From contig CALJXB010000035.1 of NCBI GenBank assembly GCA_937974415.1, forward strand, positions 1 through 13,952: a stretch of DNA of 13,952 nucleotides. Direction: 5' to 3'. Position numbers and translations under genes: made by a program. Below the pieces are notes generated by a model. That model saw only the letters and a program-made list of their open reading frames with translations, was not told where the DNA came from and ran no database searches. This stretch comes from an uncultured Kiloniellales bacterium. Lineage in GTDB: Bacteria > Pseudomonadota > Alphaproteobacteria > Kiloniellales > JAKSDN01. Below, in pieces: positions 1 to 5,493 of the stretch (the stretch's first letter is position 1; each line of letters opens with the position of its first letter).

Positions 1-43
1 GCCTTGGCAGGGTCTTTGTTATCGTCTCGCCCGCCCCGCCGAC

Positions 44-57
44 CTGATGGACATCAA
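44..57. promoter_or_regulatory. FNR/FixK-like palindrome upstream of the 74-aa gene
   Basis: The 14-mer CTGATGGACATCAA differs from the FNR consensus TTGAT-N4-ATCAA only at its first base. Its centre (50.5) lies about 60 bp before the ATG at 111. If it acts as a class II site at -41.5, transcription would start near 92. A weak -10-like TTTAAG lies just before that point. This is inference from motif and spacing only. Confidence 0.35.
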
Positions 58-110
58 ACCAAGGGGGGCATCGCTGCTTTAAGAGGACGGTACCGGATGG
101 GTGTTCGACG

Positions 111-335
111 ATGACCGATGGAAGCCAAAGGGACGGGCAGCACGAGCTCGCAAATATCAAAGGCGCGCTGGATATTCTTTTTGAGTTGCGCGAGGAGTTC
201 GCCCAGTGGGTCGAGGAGGCCCAGGACAAGTCCAAGCAAGAGGCTTTGGAGAATGTTCTCGGGCACGTCGAGGCCATCGAGCAGGAATACAAGCGCCGCC
301 ACGCCGAGTTGCGCGCGCGCATCAGCGAAAGCTGA
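111..335 (+). CDS. Small charged helical protein, function unknown
   Basis: This ORF encodes 74 residues. I do not recognise the family. The sequence is almost entirely predicted-helical and rich in Glu, Lys, Arg and Ala. From about residue 12 to 70 it looks amphipathic and could form a coiled coil or helical hairpin. There are no Cys residues, no signal peptide and no membrane segment, so a cytosolic protein is likely. A purine-rich stretch GGATGG (96-101) lies nine bases before the ATG and may serve as a weak ribosome site. The next gene starts 104 bases downstream, so co-transcription is possible but unproven. An FNR-like palindrome upstream suggests oxygen- or nitrosative-stress control. 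The reading is supported by good alphaproteobacterial third-position GC and by the absence of a better frame here. Confidence 0.6.
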   Translation: MTDGSQRDGQHELANIKGALDILFELREEFAQWVEEAQDKSKQEALENVLGHVEAIEQEYKRRHAELRARISES

Positions 336-439
336 AAACCGCGACCCGAAGTCTTGCGCGCGGTCCGTGTTCCCGAACCCCGGGTGCGGGATCACGTGCT
401 TGCCGGCCCGCGATCGCTATCGAGTGAAGAGCCCGCGCC

Positions 440-1327
440 GTGCAGGAGCTGATCGGTCATCTGTTCAATACCGTCGGGCCAATCCTGCTTTGCGTTCTGG
501 TCGGCTTCGGCCTCGCCAAGTTCCGCCGCCCCTTCGACAACAAGATGGTCGGCAGCCTGGTTTCGAACGTCGGCTATCCGACTCTGATCCTATCCCACCT
601 TTCGGCCCAGCATATCTCCGTCGGCGCGTTTTTCGAGTCCATAGCAGCGGCCCTGAGCGCCGTGGCCTACTTCGGCGTGATCGGATTTCTATTCCTCACC
701 GTCATGCGTCTTCCAGTGCGCGCGCTTCTCTCGCCGCTGATGTTCAACAACGTGGGCAATATCGGCCTGCCTGTCGCTATGCTGGCCTTCGGATCGCAAG
801 GACTGGCCTATGCCATCGCCTTTCTCGTCGTCGTCCTGCTCGGCATCTTCACTCTCGCCATGTGGCTGCCCCAGGGTCAGGTGTCCTTCGCTGACTTGCT
901 ACGCAAGCCGGCGATCTATGCCGTCGTCCTGGCGGTTCTGCTGATGGCGACGGACACGCCGCTGCCGCCCCTCTTCGCCCACACCTTGGGCATCCTCGGC
1001 GGATTGGCCATTCCGCTCATGTTGCTGACCCTGGGTCATACCCTGGCAACCCTGAAGCTGGAGGCCGTATGGCGCGGCTGCTATCTGGCAGCCTTCCACC
1101 TCGCCATGAGCATCGGCGTTGCGCTGCTGCTGGTCTCTCTGTTCGGGCTGACGGGGACGGCGCGCGGGGTGTTCATCCTGCTCTGCGTGATGCCGACATC
1201 CGTGGCCACATACCTTTGGGTCGACCTCTACCGCCCCGAGGACGCGCCGACCGTCGCCAGCCTGATCCTGATTTCGACCCTGGCCAGCATTGTCGTGCTG
1301 CCGGTCGTGCTAACCGTCTGGATCTGA
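440..1327 (+). CDS. AEC family transporter (auxin efflux carrier type permease)
   Basis: The 295-residue protein is an inner-membrane permease of the AEC family, whose bacterial members export or exchange small organic acids. The sequence shows about ten hydrophobic segments in two halves. The family motif N-N-V-G-N-I-G-L-P is at about residues 102-110. The C-terminal half carries the typical M-P-T-S-V-A-T-Y motif followed by two final membrane spans. The length is normal for the family (about 300). The start is GTG at 440; a weak purine tract GAAGAG lies about nine bases before it, and no better in-frame start was seen. The gene stands between the small helical protein and a convergent glyoxalase. 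The substrate cannot be told from sequence, and nothing in the neighbourhood fixes it. Confidence 0.9.
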   Translation: MQELIGHLFNTVGPILLCVLVGFGLAKFRRPFDNKMVGSLVSNVGYPTLILSHLSAQHISVGAFFESIAAALSAVAYFGVIGFLFLTVMRLPVRALLSPLMFNNVGNIGLPVAMLAFGSQGLAYAIAFLVVVLLGIFTLAMWLPQGQVSFADLLRKPAIYAVVLAVLLMATDTPLPPLFAHTLGILGGLAIPLMLLTLGHTLATLKLEAVWRGCYLAAFHLAMSIGVALLLVSLFGLTGTARGVFILLCVMPTSVATYLWVDLYRPEDAPTVASLILISTLASIVVLPVVLTVWI

Positions 1328-1346
1328 GGGCCCGGTTAGTCTTCCT

Positions 1347-1766
1347 TCACCACTCGCCGGTGTTTTCCATCGAGGCCCAGGGCTCCTGGGGCGGCAGGGC
1401 ATCGCCCTTCTGCAGCAGTTCGATGGAGACGTTGTCGGGCGAGCGCACGAAGGCCATGCGCCCGTCGCGCGGCGGCCGGTTGATGGTCACGCCCTTGTCC
1501 ATGAGGTGTTGGCAGAGTGCGTAGATGTCGTCCACGCTGTAGGCGAGATGGCCGAAGTTGCGGCCGCCCGCGAGCGCCTCTGGATCGTAGTTGTAGGTCA
1601 GCTCGACCTGCGCCTCTTCGTCGCCCGGCGCGGCCAGCATGACCAGGGTGAAGCGGCTCTCCGGATAGTCGTAGCGCTCGACCTCCGTAAGGCCCAGCTT
1701 GTTGCAATAGAAATCGAGCGACGCCTCGAGGTCGGTCACCCGAACCATGGTGTGCAGATACTTCAT
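1347..1766 (-). CDS. gloA: Glyoxalase I (lactoylglutathione lyase), VOC superfamily
   Basis: This cytosolic metalloenzyme converts the hemithioacetal of methylglyoxal and glutathione to S-lactoylglutathione. The 139-residue protein has the paired VOC beta-alpha-beta-beta-beta modules. All four metal ligands expected from E. coli GloA are present in register: His5 (in LHTMVRV), Glu55 (in VELTYN), His73 (in FGHLAYSV) and Glu116 (in SIELLQ). It resembles the E. coli enzyme closely through the N-terminal half. It adds a short C-terminal tail of about 18 residues ending in Glu-Trp. The ATG at 1766 is preceded by GGAGG at good spacing. The gene is convergent with the AEC transporter, with a gap of 19 bases. 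A different VOC activity is possible, but the intact ligand set favours GloA. Confidence 0.88.
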   Translation of the reverse strand: MKYLHTMVRVTDLEASLDFYCNKLGLTEVERYDYPESRFTLVMLAAPGDEEAQVELTYNYDPEALAGGRNFGHLAYSVDDIYALCQHLMDKGVTINRPPRDGRMAFVRSPDNVSIELLQKGDALPPQEPWASMENTGEW

Positions 1767-1811
1767 GCCCTCGGCCTCCCATCCCGTGCCGGCGCCGGAC
1801 CCGTGCGCCGG

Positions 1812-1889
1812 CTCCAGCGAGCCCGGGCAATCTCATGAAGTTCGCGCCGTCGCGCAAGCCCTTTTCGGGCCAAACCCGGCTCGCTGGAG
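1812..1889. repeat. Spaced 12-bp perfect inverted repeat downstream of the DUF1127 gene
   Basis: CTCCAGCGAGCC (1812-1823) is the exact reverse complement of GGCTCGCTGGAG (1878-1889), separated by 54 bases. The spacer itself holds a small hairpin, GCCC-ttttc-GGGC. On the minus strand this lies just after the DUF1127 stop, so it could be a long-range stem in that transcript's 3' end. No U-tract follows, so it is not a standard terminator. Confidence 0.6.
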
Positions 1890-1909
1890 GCCGTCCGAAC
1901 GCCGGCCGC

Positions 1910-2095
1910 CTAGCCAACCATCCGCGCCCGGGCCGCCTCGCTCAGGCCGATGTCCTGAAGGCGGCCGGAATCGAGCGCCCGCAGCTCTGCCAGGTTGCGC
2001 CGGCGCCGGGACCGGTGGCGCACCATCTCCAGCAGCCCATGACCGGGCCGCGACGCGCGTGCCGGCCCATTCCACGTCTTCGCTAGGGTTGCCAT
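1910..2095 (-). CDS. DUF1127 domain small arginine-rich protein
   Basis: The product has 61 residues and is strongly basic. A run of arginines at about 28-33 leads into the DUF1127 core: R-N-L-A-E-L-R-A-L-D, then L-x-D-I-G-L-S-x-x-x. This helix-turn-helix-like 'YjiS' core is found in many small alphaproteobacterial proteins, some of which have been linked to RNA or phosphate metabolism and stress. I infer a small nucleic-acid-associated regulator, not an enzyme. The start is ATG at 2095, because AGGAG (2104-2108) sits eight bases before it. A GTG at 2104 would lie inside that ribosome site. The gene is divergent from the LysR gene across a 137-base AT-rich region with dyads, a common pairing in this group that suggests LysR control. 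Confidence 0.85.
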   Translation of the reverse strand: MATLAKTWNGPARASRPGHGLLEMVRHRSRRRRNLAELRALDSGRLQDIGLSEAARARMVG

Positions 2096-2117
2096 CTCTC
2101 GCACTCCTGAATTAAGT

Positions 2118-2123
2118 TCTATA
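2118..2123 (-). promoter_or_regulatory. Candidate -10 element of the DUF1127 gene
   Basis: On the minus strand this reads TATAGA. It lies 22 bases before the ATG at 2095 and places the likely transcription start near 2111. No good -35 hexamer lies 16-18 bases upstream. That is typical of a promoter needing an activator, such as the divergent LysR protein. Confidence 0.4.
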
Positions 2124-2150
2124 CTGAAATGCTCACACCAGGTTGCTCGT

Positions 2151-2172
2151 AACGCTTTTAAATTTAAGCGTT
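2151..2172. promoter_or_regulatory. Perfect dyad, candidate LysR activation site
   Basis: AACGCTT (2151-2157) and AAGCGTT (2166-2172) form a perfect 7-bp inverted repeat around an 8-base AT centre. It contains the T-N11-A geometry used by LysR-type regulators. Its centre (2161.5) is about 50 bases upstream of the inferred DUF1127 transcription start. LysR proteins commonly bind near this position to activate a divergent gene. Confidence 0.45.
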
Positions 2173-2193
2173 TTTCGGCCGCTCGCCAGCCAT

Positions 2194-2222
2194 TTGACCT
2201 GAACTAAGAAGTTAGATATTCT
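2194..2222 (+). promoter_or_regulatory. Candidate lysR promoter (TTGACC-N17-TATTCT)
   Basis: TTGACC (2194-2199) and TATTCT (2217-2222) are separated by exactly 17 bases. The start of transcription would fall near 2229, only a few bases before the ATG at 2233. No Shine-Dalgarno sequence precedes that ATG, so the mRNA may be leaderless or nearly so. Confidence 0.5.
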
Positions 2223-2228
2223 TAACTT
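2205..2228. promoter_or_regulatory. Overlapping dyads over the lysR promoter, candidate autoregulatory operator
   Basis: Two perfect 6-bp inverted repeats are interleaved: TAAGAA (2205-2210) with TTCTTA (2219-2224), and AAGTTA (2209-2214) with TAACTT (2223-2228). Each has an 8-base centre. They cover the spacer, the -10 and the start of the inferred lysR promoter, so a bound protein would block transcription. Autorepression is inferred. Confidence 0.5.
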
Positions 2229-2232
2229 TAAA

Positions 2233-3156
2233 ATGACCGATTGGCTGCCCTCCCTGAACGCCCTTCGGGCCTTCGACGCGGTCTCGCGGCACCTCAGCTA
2301 CCGCAAGGCGGCGGAGGAGCTCAGCGTGACTCCGGCCGCGGTCAAGCAGCTGGTCCAGGGCCTCGAGCGGAGCCTCGACCGCGCCCTCGTCAAGCGCCAG
2401 GGCCGCGGCCTGGCCTTGACCGAGACCGGCATGGCGGGCCTGGCCGATCTCCATCTAGCCTTCGAACAGCTCCATCGGGCGGTCACCAAGATGCGCCGGG
2501 TCGAGCGCCGCCAGTCGCTCACCATCTCGGTCGAGCCGTCGTTCGCCGGGAGCTGGCTGATGAAGCGGCTGCAGGGCTTCAAGGCGCTCTACCCGGACAT
2601 CGACGTGCTGATCGACGCCAGCCTACGGCTGGTCGACCTGGCGCGCGAGGAGGCGGACATCGGCATCCGCTATGGGGCGAAACCCCCGTCCGGCCACATC
2701 GCCCACCGGCTGTTCGACGAAGAGATCGTGCCGGTCTGCGCGCCGGGCCTTGCCGCCGGGCCGCCGCCGATGAAGACCCTCGCCGACCTGCGCCAAGCCA
2801 CCCTGATCGAGTTCGAGATGACGCCCTGGCCGTCCAGCTGGCTAAAATGGGACGCCTGGCTCAGCACCTTCGGCGCAGAGGATTTCGACAGCGACCGCCG
2901 GATCCGGTTCAACGACTACACCGTGGCGCTCCAGGCGGCGATCGCCGGCCAGGGCGTCGTCCTCGGCAGTCGGCCGATCGTGCAGGACGCCCTGGATGCC
3001 GGCCTCCTGGTGGCGCCCTTCGCGGAAAGCGTCAGGATCCAAGAGGGCTATGAGGTCGTCGCCACCGAGGAGGCCCTCGCCCGCCCTGAGGTGGCCGCCT
3101 TCGTGGCGTGGATCAAGGCCGCCGCGGCGCCGGAGCCAGCGCGCACGCCGCGCTAA
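2233..3156 (+). CDS. LysR family transcriptional regulator, GcvA-like
   Basis: The product has 307 residues, the usual LysR length. The N-terminal winged helix-turn-helix spans about residues 6-65, opening with L-P-S-L-N-A-L-R-A-F-D-A as in GcvA. The recognition region is A-A-E-E-L-S-V-T-P-A-A-V-K-Q-L at about 26-40. A linker helix and the periplasmic-binding-protein-like effector domain follow (about 92-295), including the D-I-G-I-R-Y-G motif. The effector is unknown; similarity to GcvA is in the family style and does not prove glycine-cleavage control. The ATG at 2233 has no visible ribosome site and lies only a few bases after an inferred transcription start. The gene diverges from the DUF1127 gene, which is its most likely target along with itself. 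Confidence 0.92.
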   Translation: MTDWLPSLNALRAFDAVSRHLSYRKAAEELSVTPAAVKQLVQGLERSLDRALVKRQGRGLALTETGMAGLADLHLAFEQLHRAVTKMRRVERRQSLTISVEPSFAGSWLMKRLQGFKALYPDIDVLIDASLRLVDLAREEADIGIRYGAKPPSGHIAHRLFDEEIVPVCAPGLAAGPPPMKTLADLRQATLIEFEMTPWPSSWLKWDAWLSTFGAEDFDSDRRIRFNDYTVALQAAIAGQGVVLGSRPIVQDALDAGLLVAPFAESVRIQEGYEVVATEEALARPEVAAFVAWIKAAAAPEPARTPR

Positions 3157-3269
3157 ATGTAGAACCCCTATGCGCAACTTGGCGAAGCCACGCGCAGCCC
3201 TTCGTGGTGCAATGACAAGCCGCGCCCGCTCGGATGTGGCGCGGTGGAAAGCCGCAGGGGGCTCATACA

Positions 3270-3350
3270 ATGAAGACGCTCACGGTCGTGACCAACGTTC
3301 TGACGGCGGCGATGGTCGTCGCGTTCGTCCTGCAGTTCAGCGCGATCTGA
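3270..3350 (+). CDS. 26-residue hydrophobic micro-ORF upstream of the pilin
   Basis: The ORF is ATG to TGA with a strong ribosome site, AGGGGG (3256-3261), eight bases before the start. The predicted peptide begins M-K-T-L and is a single hydrophobic helix (about residues 4-25, rich in Val, Ala, Leu and Thr) ending in Ala-Ile. It lies in the same reading frame as the pilin gene that begins 15 bases after its stop. It could be a small membrane protein of the pilus unit, a translational coupler, or the former N-terminus of a longer ORF broken by the TGA. I do not recognise a family. The ribosome site is the main support. Confidence 0.45.
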   Translation: MKTLTVVTNVLTAAMVVAFVLQFSAI

Positions 3351-3365
3351 TCCCATAGGCTCGTC

Positions 3366-3638
3366 GTGGCTCCGGCTGTCACCGCATTCGCCGATTTCTT
3401 GCGGGACCGTTGCGGCGCCACGGCGGCGGAATACGCGCTGCTGTTGGCGCTGGTCTCCGGAGGCTTGGCCGTGTCCGCTGCCGGGCTGGGCGAAAGCATC
3501 TCCGATTCCATGAACGACACCTCCGCCCTCCTGGAACAAAGCGGCTGCGACAACAACGGTCAGGGCACGGGCTTCGGCGGTGGCAACGGCGGCGGCAAGG
3601 GCCAAGGCGCCGGAAACGGGCTAGGAAACAGCTGTTAG
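3366..3638 (+). CDS. Flp family type IVb pilin-like protein with Gly/Asn-rich C-terminal tail
   Basis: This is a 90-residue prepilin of the Flp/Tad class. The leader (1-17) ends in Gly17. The mature protein begins A-T-A-A-E-Y, giving the diagnostic Glu+5 and Tyr+6, and continues into a hydrophobic helix (about 22-46). A TadV/FppA-type prepilin peptidase would cut after Gly17. Typical Flp pilins end soon after the helix. This one continues with a polar segment and a low-complexity Gly/Asn/Gln tail (62-90), with Cys61 and a C-terminal Cys90 that could pair. The start is GTG at 3366, because a stop at 3348-3350 closes the frame upstream and no in-frame ATG fits. No tad assembly genes lie in the window, so it would rely on machinery elsewhere or serve another role. 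Confidence 0.78.
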   Translation: MAPAVTAFADFLRDRCGATAAEYALLLALVSGGLAVSAAGLGESISDSMNDTSALLEQSGCDNNGQGTGFGGGNGGGKGQGAGNGLGNSC

Positions 3639-3647
3639 GCGCGGCTC

Positions 3648-4190
3648 TTATCCGTGGGCATGGCGAAAGCCGACAAGCTCATCCACCAAGGTCTCCGCGG
3701 AAACGGTGAGCGTGCCCATGGTGTAGTCTCGCACCGGACCGCGTCCTTTGAGTGCTCCGGTTCCCCCGAACTTGGACCAGCTTGCTTCGGAGAGGCGCAG
3801 TGTCAGTTGGGGATAGCTCACGATCCTCTTGCCGGTCCATTTCTGCACGACCGCGATGTCGAGGACGTCCCGCCAGGGCGCAAAGACGACCTTGCGCACT
3901 GGCGTGACCACGAAAAGCCCATCCGGCGTCGCGGCGAGGCGGATCCAGCTGCGCCAGTCGTCCGGCCGCAGATAGATCAGGACAGAGAGGCAGATAATCG
4001 ATGCCAAAGCGCCACCTCCTGCCATAAAGAGGTTGTCGCCGGCGAGGCCGGCGACAAAGGCCGCACCGCCCACGGCCGCGCCGAACAGCAAAAGCGCGAT
4101 TGCACAGAGGCGAGCCCGCGCTGTCGCGCTCGAAATGAAGCGCGGCTCCGGCAAACTCGCGAGATCGTACGGGTTTTCGATGGTGGACAT
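3648..4190 (-). CDS. Two-TM membrane protein with possible PH-like domain
   Basis: The 180-residue protein has a short cytosolic N-terminus, two membrane helices (about 27-47 and 54-73) and a soluble C-terminal region. That region has a beta-rich pattern: P-D-G-L-F-V-V-T-P, then F-A-P-W-R-D-V, then a final amphipathic helix. This layout recalls STM3941-type and other bacterial PH-like membrane proteins; that assignment is tentative and the function is unknown. I start at the ATG at 4190, because GGAG lies about eight bases upstream; a longer reading to 4292 would add a low-quality Arg/Pro-rich stretch. The gene converges with the pilin gene, with a 9-base gap. It lies downstream of the SDR gene on the same strand, separated by a possible terminator. 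Confidence 0.7.
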   Translation of the reverse strand: MSTIENPYDLASLPEPRFISSATARARLCAIALLLFGAAVGGAAFVAGLAGDNLFMAGGGALASIICLSVLIYLRPDDWRSWIRLAATPDGLFVVTPVRKVVFAPWRDVLDIAVVQKWTGKRIVSYPQLTLRLSEASWSKFGGTGALKGRGPVRDYTMGTLTVSAETLVDELVGFRHAHG

Positions 4191-4242
4191 GCCTGCTCCG
4201 GCTCCGTCCCGGCACTCGGGTTGAAGCCTAGCACGGCAAGAT

Positions 4243-4279
4243 TTAGGAAAAGGTATAGGGGCCTGCGGCAGGTCGCCCC
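4243..4279 (-). terminator. Weak terminator-like hairpin after the SDR gene
   Basis: On the minus strand, GGGG (4279-4276) and CCTG pair with CAGG and CCCC (4261-4258) around a CCG loop, with a 3-base bulge on one side. A pyrimidine-rich tail containing CCTTTTCC follows. It lies just past the SDR stop. The tail is not a clean U-run, so termination may be partial. Confidence 0.35.
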
Positions 4280-4295
4280 GGCCCCGCCGCACCGC

Positions 4296-5051
4296 CTAGT
4301 AGAGGTGCTGGCCGCCGGTGACGAAGATCTCGGTGCCGGTGACGTAGCCGAAATCGTCGGTACAGAGGCGGAAGACCGCCGAGGCCACCTCTTCCGGCGT
4401 CCCCATGCGGTGCATGGGGATGCGCGGGATCAGGCTCTCGTACTCCTCGCCGATCATGGCGGTCTCGATCTCGCCGGGCGCGACCGCGTTCACCCGCACG
4501 CCGAACTCGGCGAACTCCACCGCCATCTCGCGGGTGAGCGCCGAGAGGGCCGCCTTGGAGATCGAATAGGCCGAACCGGCGAAGGGGTGGATCTGGTGCC
4601 CGGCGATCGAGGTGATGTTGACCACCGAGCCGCCACCCCTGCGCAGGGACACGGCGAAGCCGCGGGCGAGCGCCAACGGCGCGAAGAGGTTCAGCTCGAA
4701 GACCTGGCGCCAACCGTCCAGATCGCCGTTGAGCACGCCGAGGCGCTCCTTGAAGGGCGTCTTGGGCGACACCGCCGCATTATTGACCAGCGCGTTCAGT
4801 GCGCCCTCGCCCAGCAGCCCGTTGGCCTCGGCCAGAAATTCCTCCAGGCTGTCAGGGTCCGCCAGGTCGGCGACGATGTGATGGGCCCAGTTCGGGTCGC
4901 GCTGGCATTCCACCGGCACGTCGTCGCGCGAACAGGTGATGATGCGCCAGCCTTCGTCGCTGAAACGCCTCACTGTGGCATGGCCGATGCCGCGGCTGGC
5001 GCCGGTCAGGATCACGGTCCTGGGCTCGGCGATTTGAGAGTCCGAGGTCAT
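4296..5051 (-). CDS. SDR family NAD(P)-dependent oxidoreductase
   Basis: This is a 251-residue classical short-chain dehydrogenase/reductase with a Rossmann fold. It shows the cofactor motif T-G-A-S-R-G-I-G near residues 17-24, N-N-A-A near 90, and a catalytic set of Asn (F-E-L-N-L), Ser (N-I-T-S-I-A-G), and Tyr-x-x-x-Lys (A-Y-S-I-S-K). The P-G-E-I-E-T motif and the final V-T-G-G-Q region are also typical. Basic residues after the second beta strand (C-S-R-D) hint at NADPH preference. The substrate is unknown. I chose the ATG at 5051 over a TTG at 5057; neither has a strong ribosome site. It stands alone upstream of the PH-like membrane protein on the same strand and diverges from the TRAP block. 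Confidence 0.92.
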   Translation of the reverse strand: MTSDSQIAEPRTVILTGASRGIGHATVRRFSDEGWRIITCSRDDVPVECQRDPNWAHHIVADLADPDSLEEFLAEANGLLGEGALNALVNNAAVSPKTPFKERLGVLNGDLDGWRQVFELNLFAPLALARGFAVSLRRGGGSVVNITSIAGHQIHPFAGSAYSISKAALSALTREMAVEFAEFGVRVNAVAPGEIETAMIGEEYESLIPRIPMHRMGTPEEVASAVFRLCTDDFGYVTGTEIFVTGGQHLY

Positions 5052-5304
5052 GGCCAAGAGTTTAGCCTATGCGGGCGGCGCAGAAAGGCCCCATATGATG
5101 CCAATTCTCGAGATCGTTCGAGCCCGACTCACAATCGGCGCACAAGGTGTGTACGGATGCTTAAATATCTGAGAAGATGCCGAAAATCGAACGGCGCCGG
5201 AAGAACGGCGGCCGGAACAGGGAAATCGAGGATCCGATGTCAGGATTCAAGAGGTCCGAACTGCACACGGCTTTTGCGGCTCTGCGTGAAGTTCAGGGGC
5301 AGAA
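5052..5304. other. Intergenic region between SDR gene and FGase remnant
   Basis: About 250 bases without a convincing gene. It is locally AT-richer (for example 5156-5172). It contains a small inverted repeat CTCGA-N6-TCGAG (5107-5122) that could be an operator for the rightward cluster, and a -10-like TTAAATAT stretch near 5161. A short ORF from 5237 has no recognisable family. This is where base composition changes from the backbone to the TRAP block, so a junction may lie here. Confidence 0.4.
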
Positions 5305-5493
5305 TTGTTCGGGACATTTCTGGAAATTGAAGGCAGCGAGCGGAAGGGCCCGCTCTTGGTCGTATGTGAGCATGCCTCTGGTCGCGCACACGAACAGCTC
5401 GGGAACCTCGGTGTTGCCTACACGCTGGATTGCCATTCAGCCAACTGGATGCAGGCCGCAATGACTACTCTTAACAAGGGCGCGTCGCGGTGA
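5305..5493 (+). pseudogene. Truncated N-formylglutamate amidohydrolase-like fragment
   Basis: The frame encodes 62 residues from a TTG codon. Residues 7-38 read like the first strand-loop-helix of N-formylglutamate amidohydrolases (FGase): E-I-E-G-S-E-R-K-G, then P-L-L-V-V-C-E-H-A-S-G-R and E-Q-L-G-N-L-G. The remaining 24 residues (Y-T-L-D onward) do not fit the family, and about 80% of a normal enzyme (roughly 250-300 residues) is missing. No upstream start fits, because the frame is closed by TGA at 5287-5289. The reading frame stops at 5491-5493 and overlaps the GTG start of the TRAP small permease by four bases (GTGA). I infer that a deletion fused the start of an FGase gene to sequence just before the transporter. 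It is probably non-functional as an enzyme. Confidence 0.6.

Noticed and set aside
2095..2104. GTG start at 2104 for the DUF1127 gene
   Set aside because: The GTG overlaps the AGGAG ribosome site that serves the ATG at 2095.
3654..5330. 558-codon plus-strand open frame antisense to two genes
   Set aside because: It runs through the membrane protein and the SDR gene on the opposite strand. The translation is rich in Arg, His, Gly and Asp with no domain, as expected from the complement of high-GC coding sequence.
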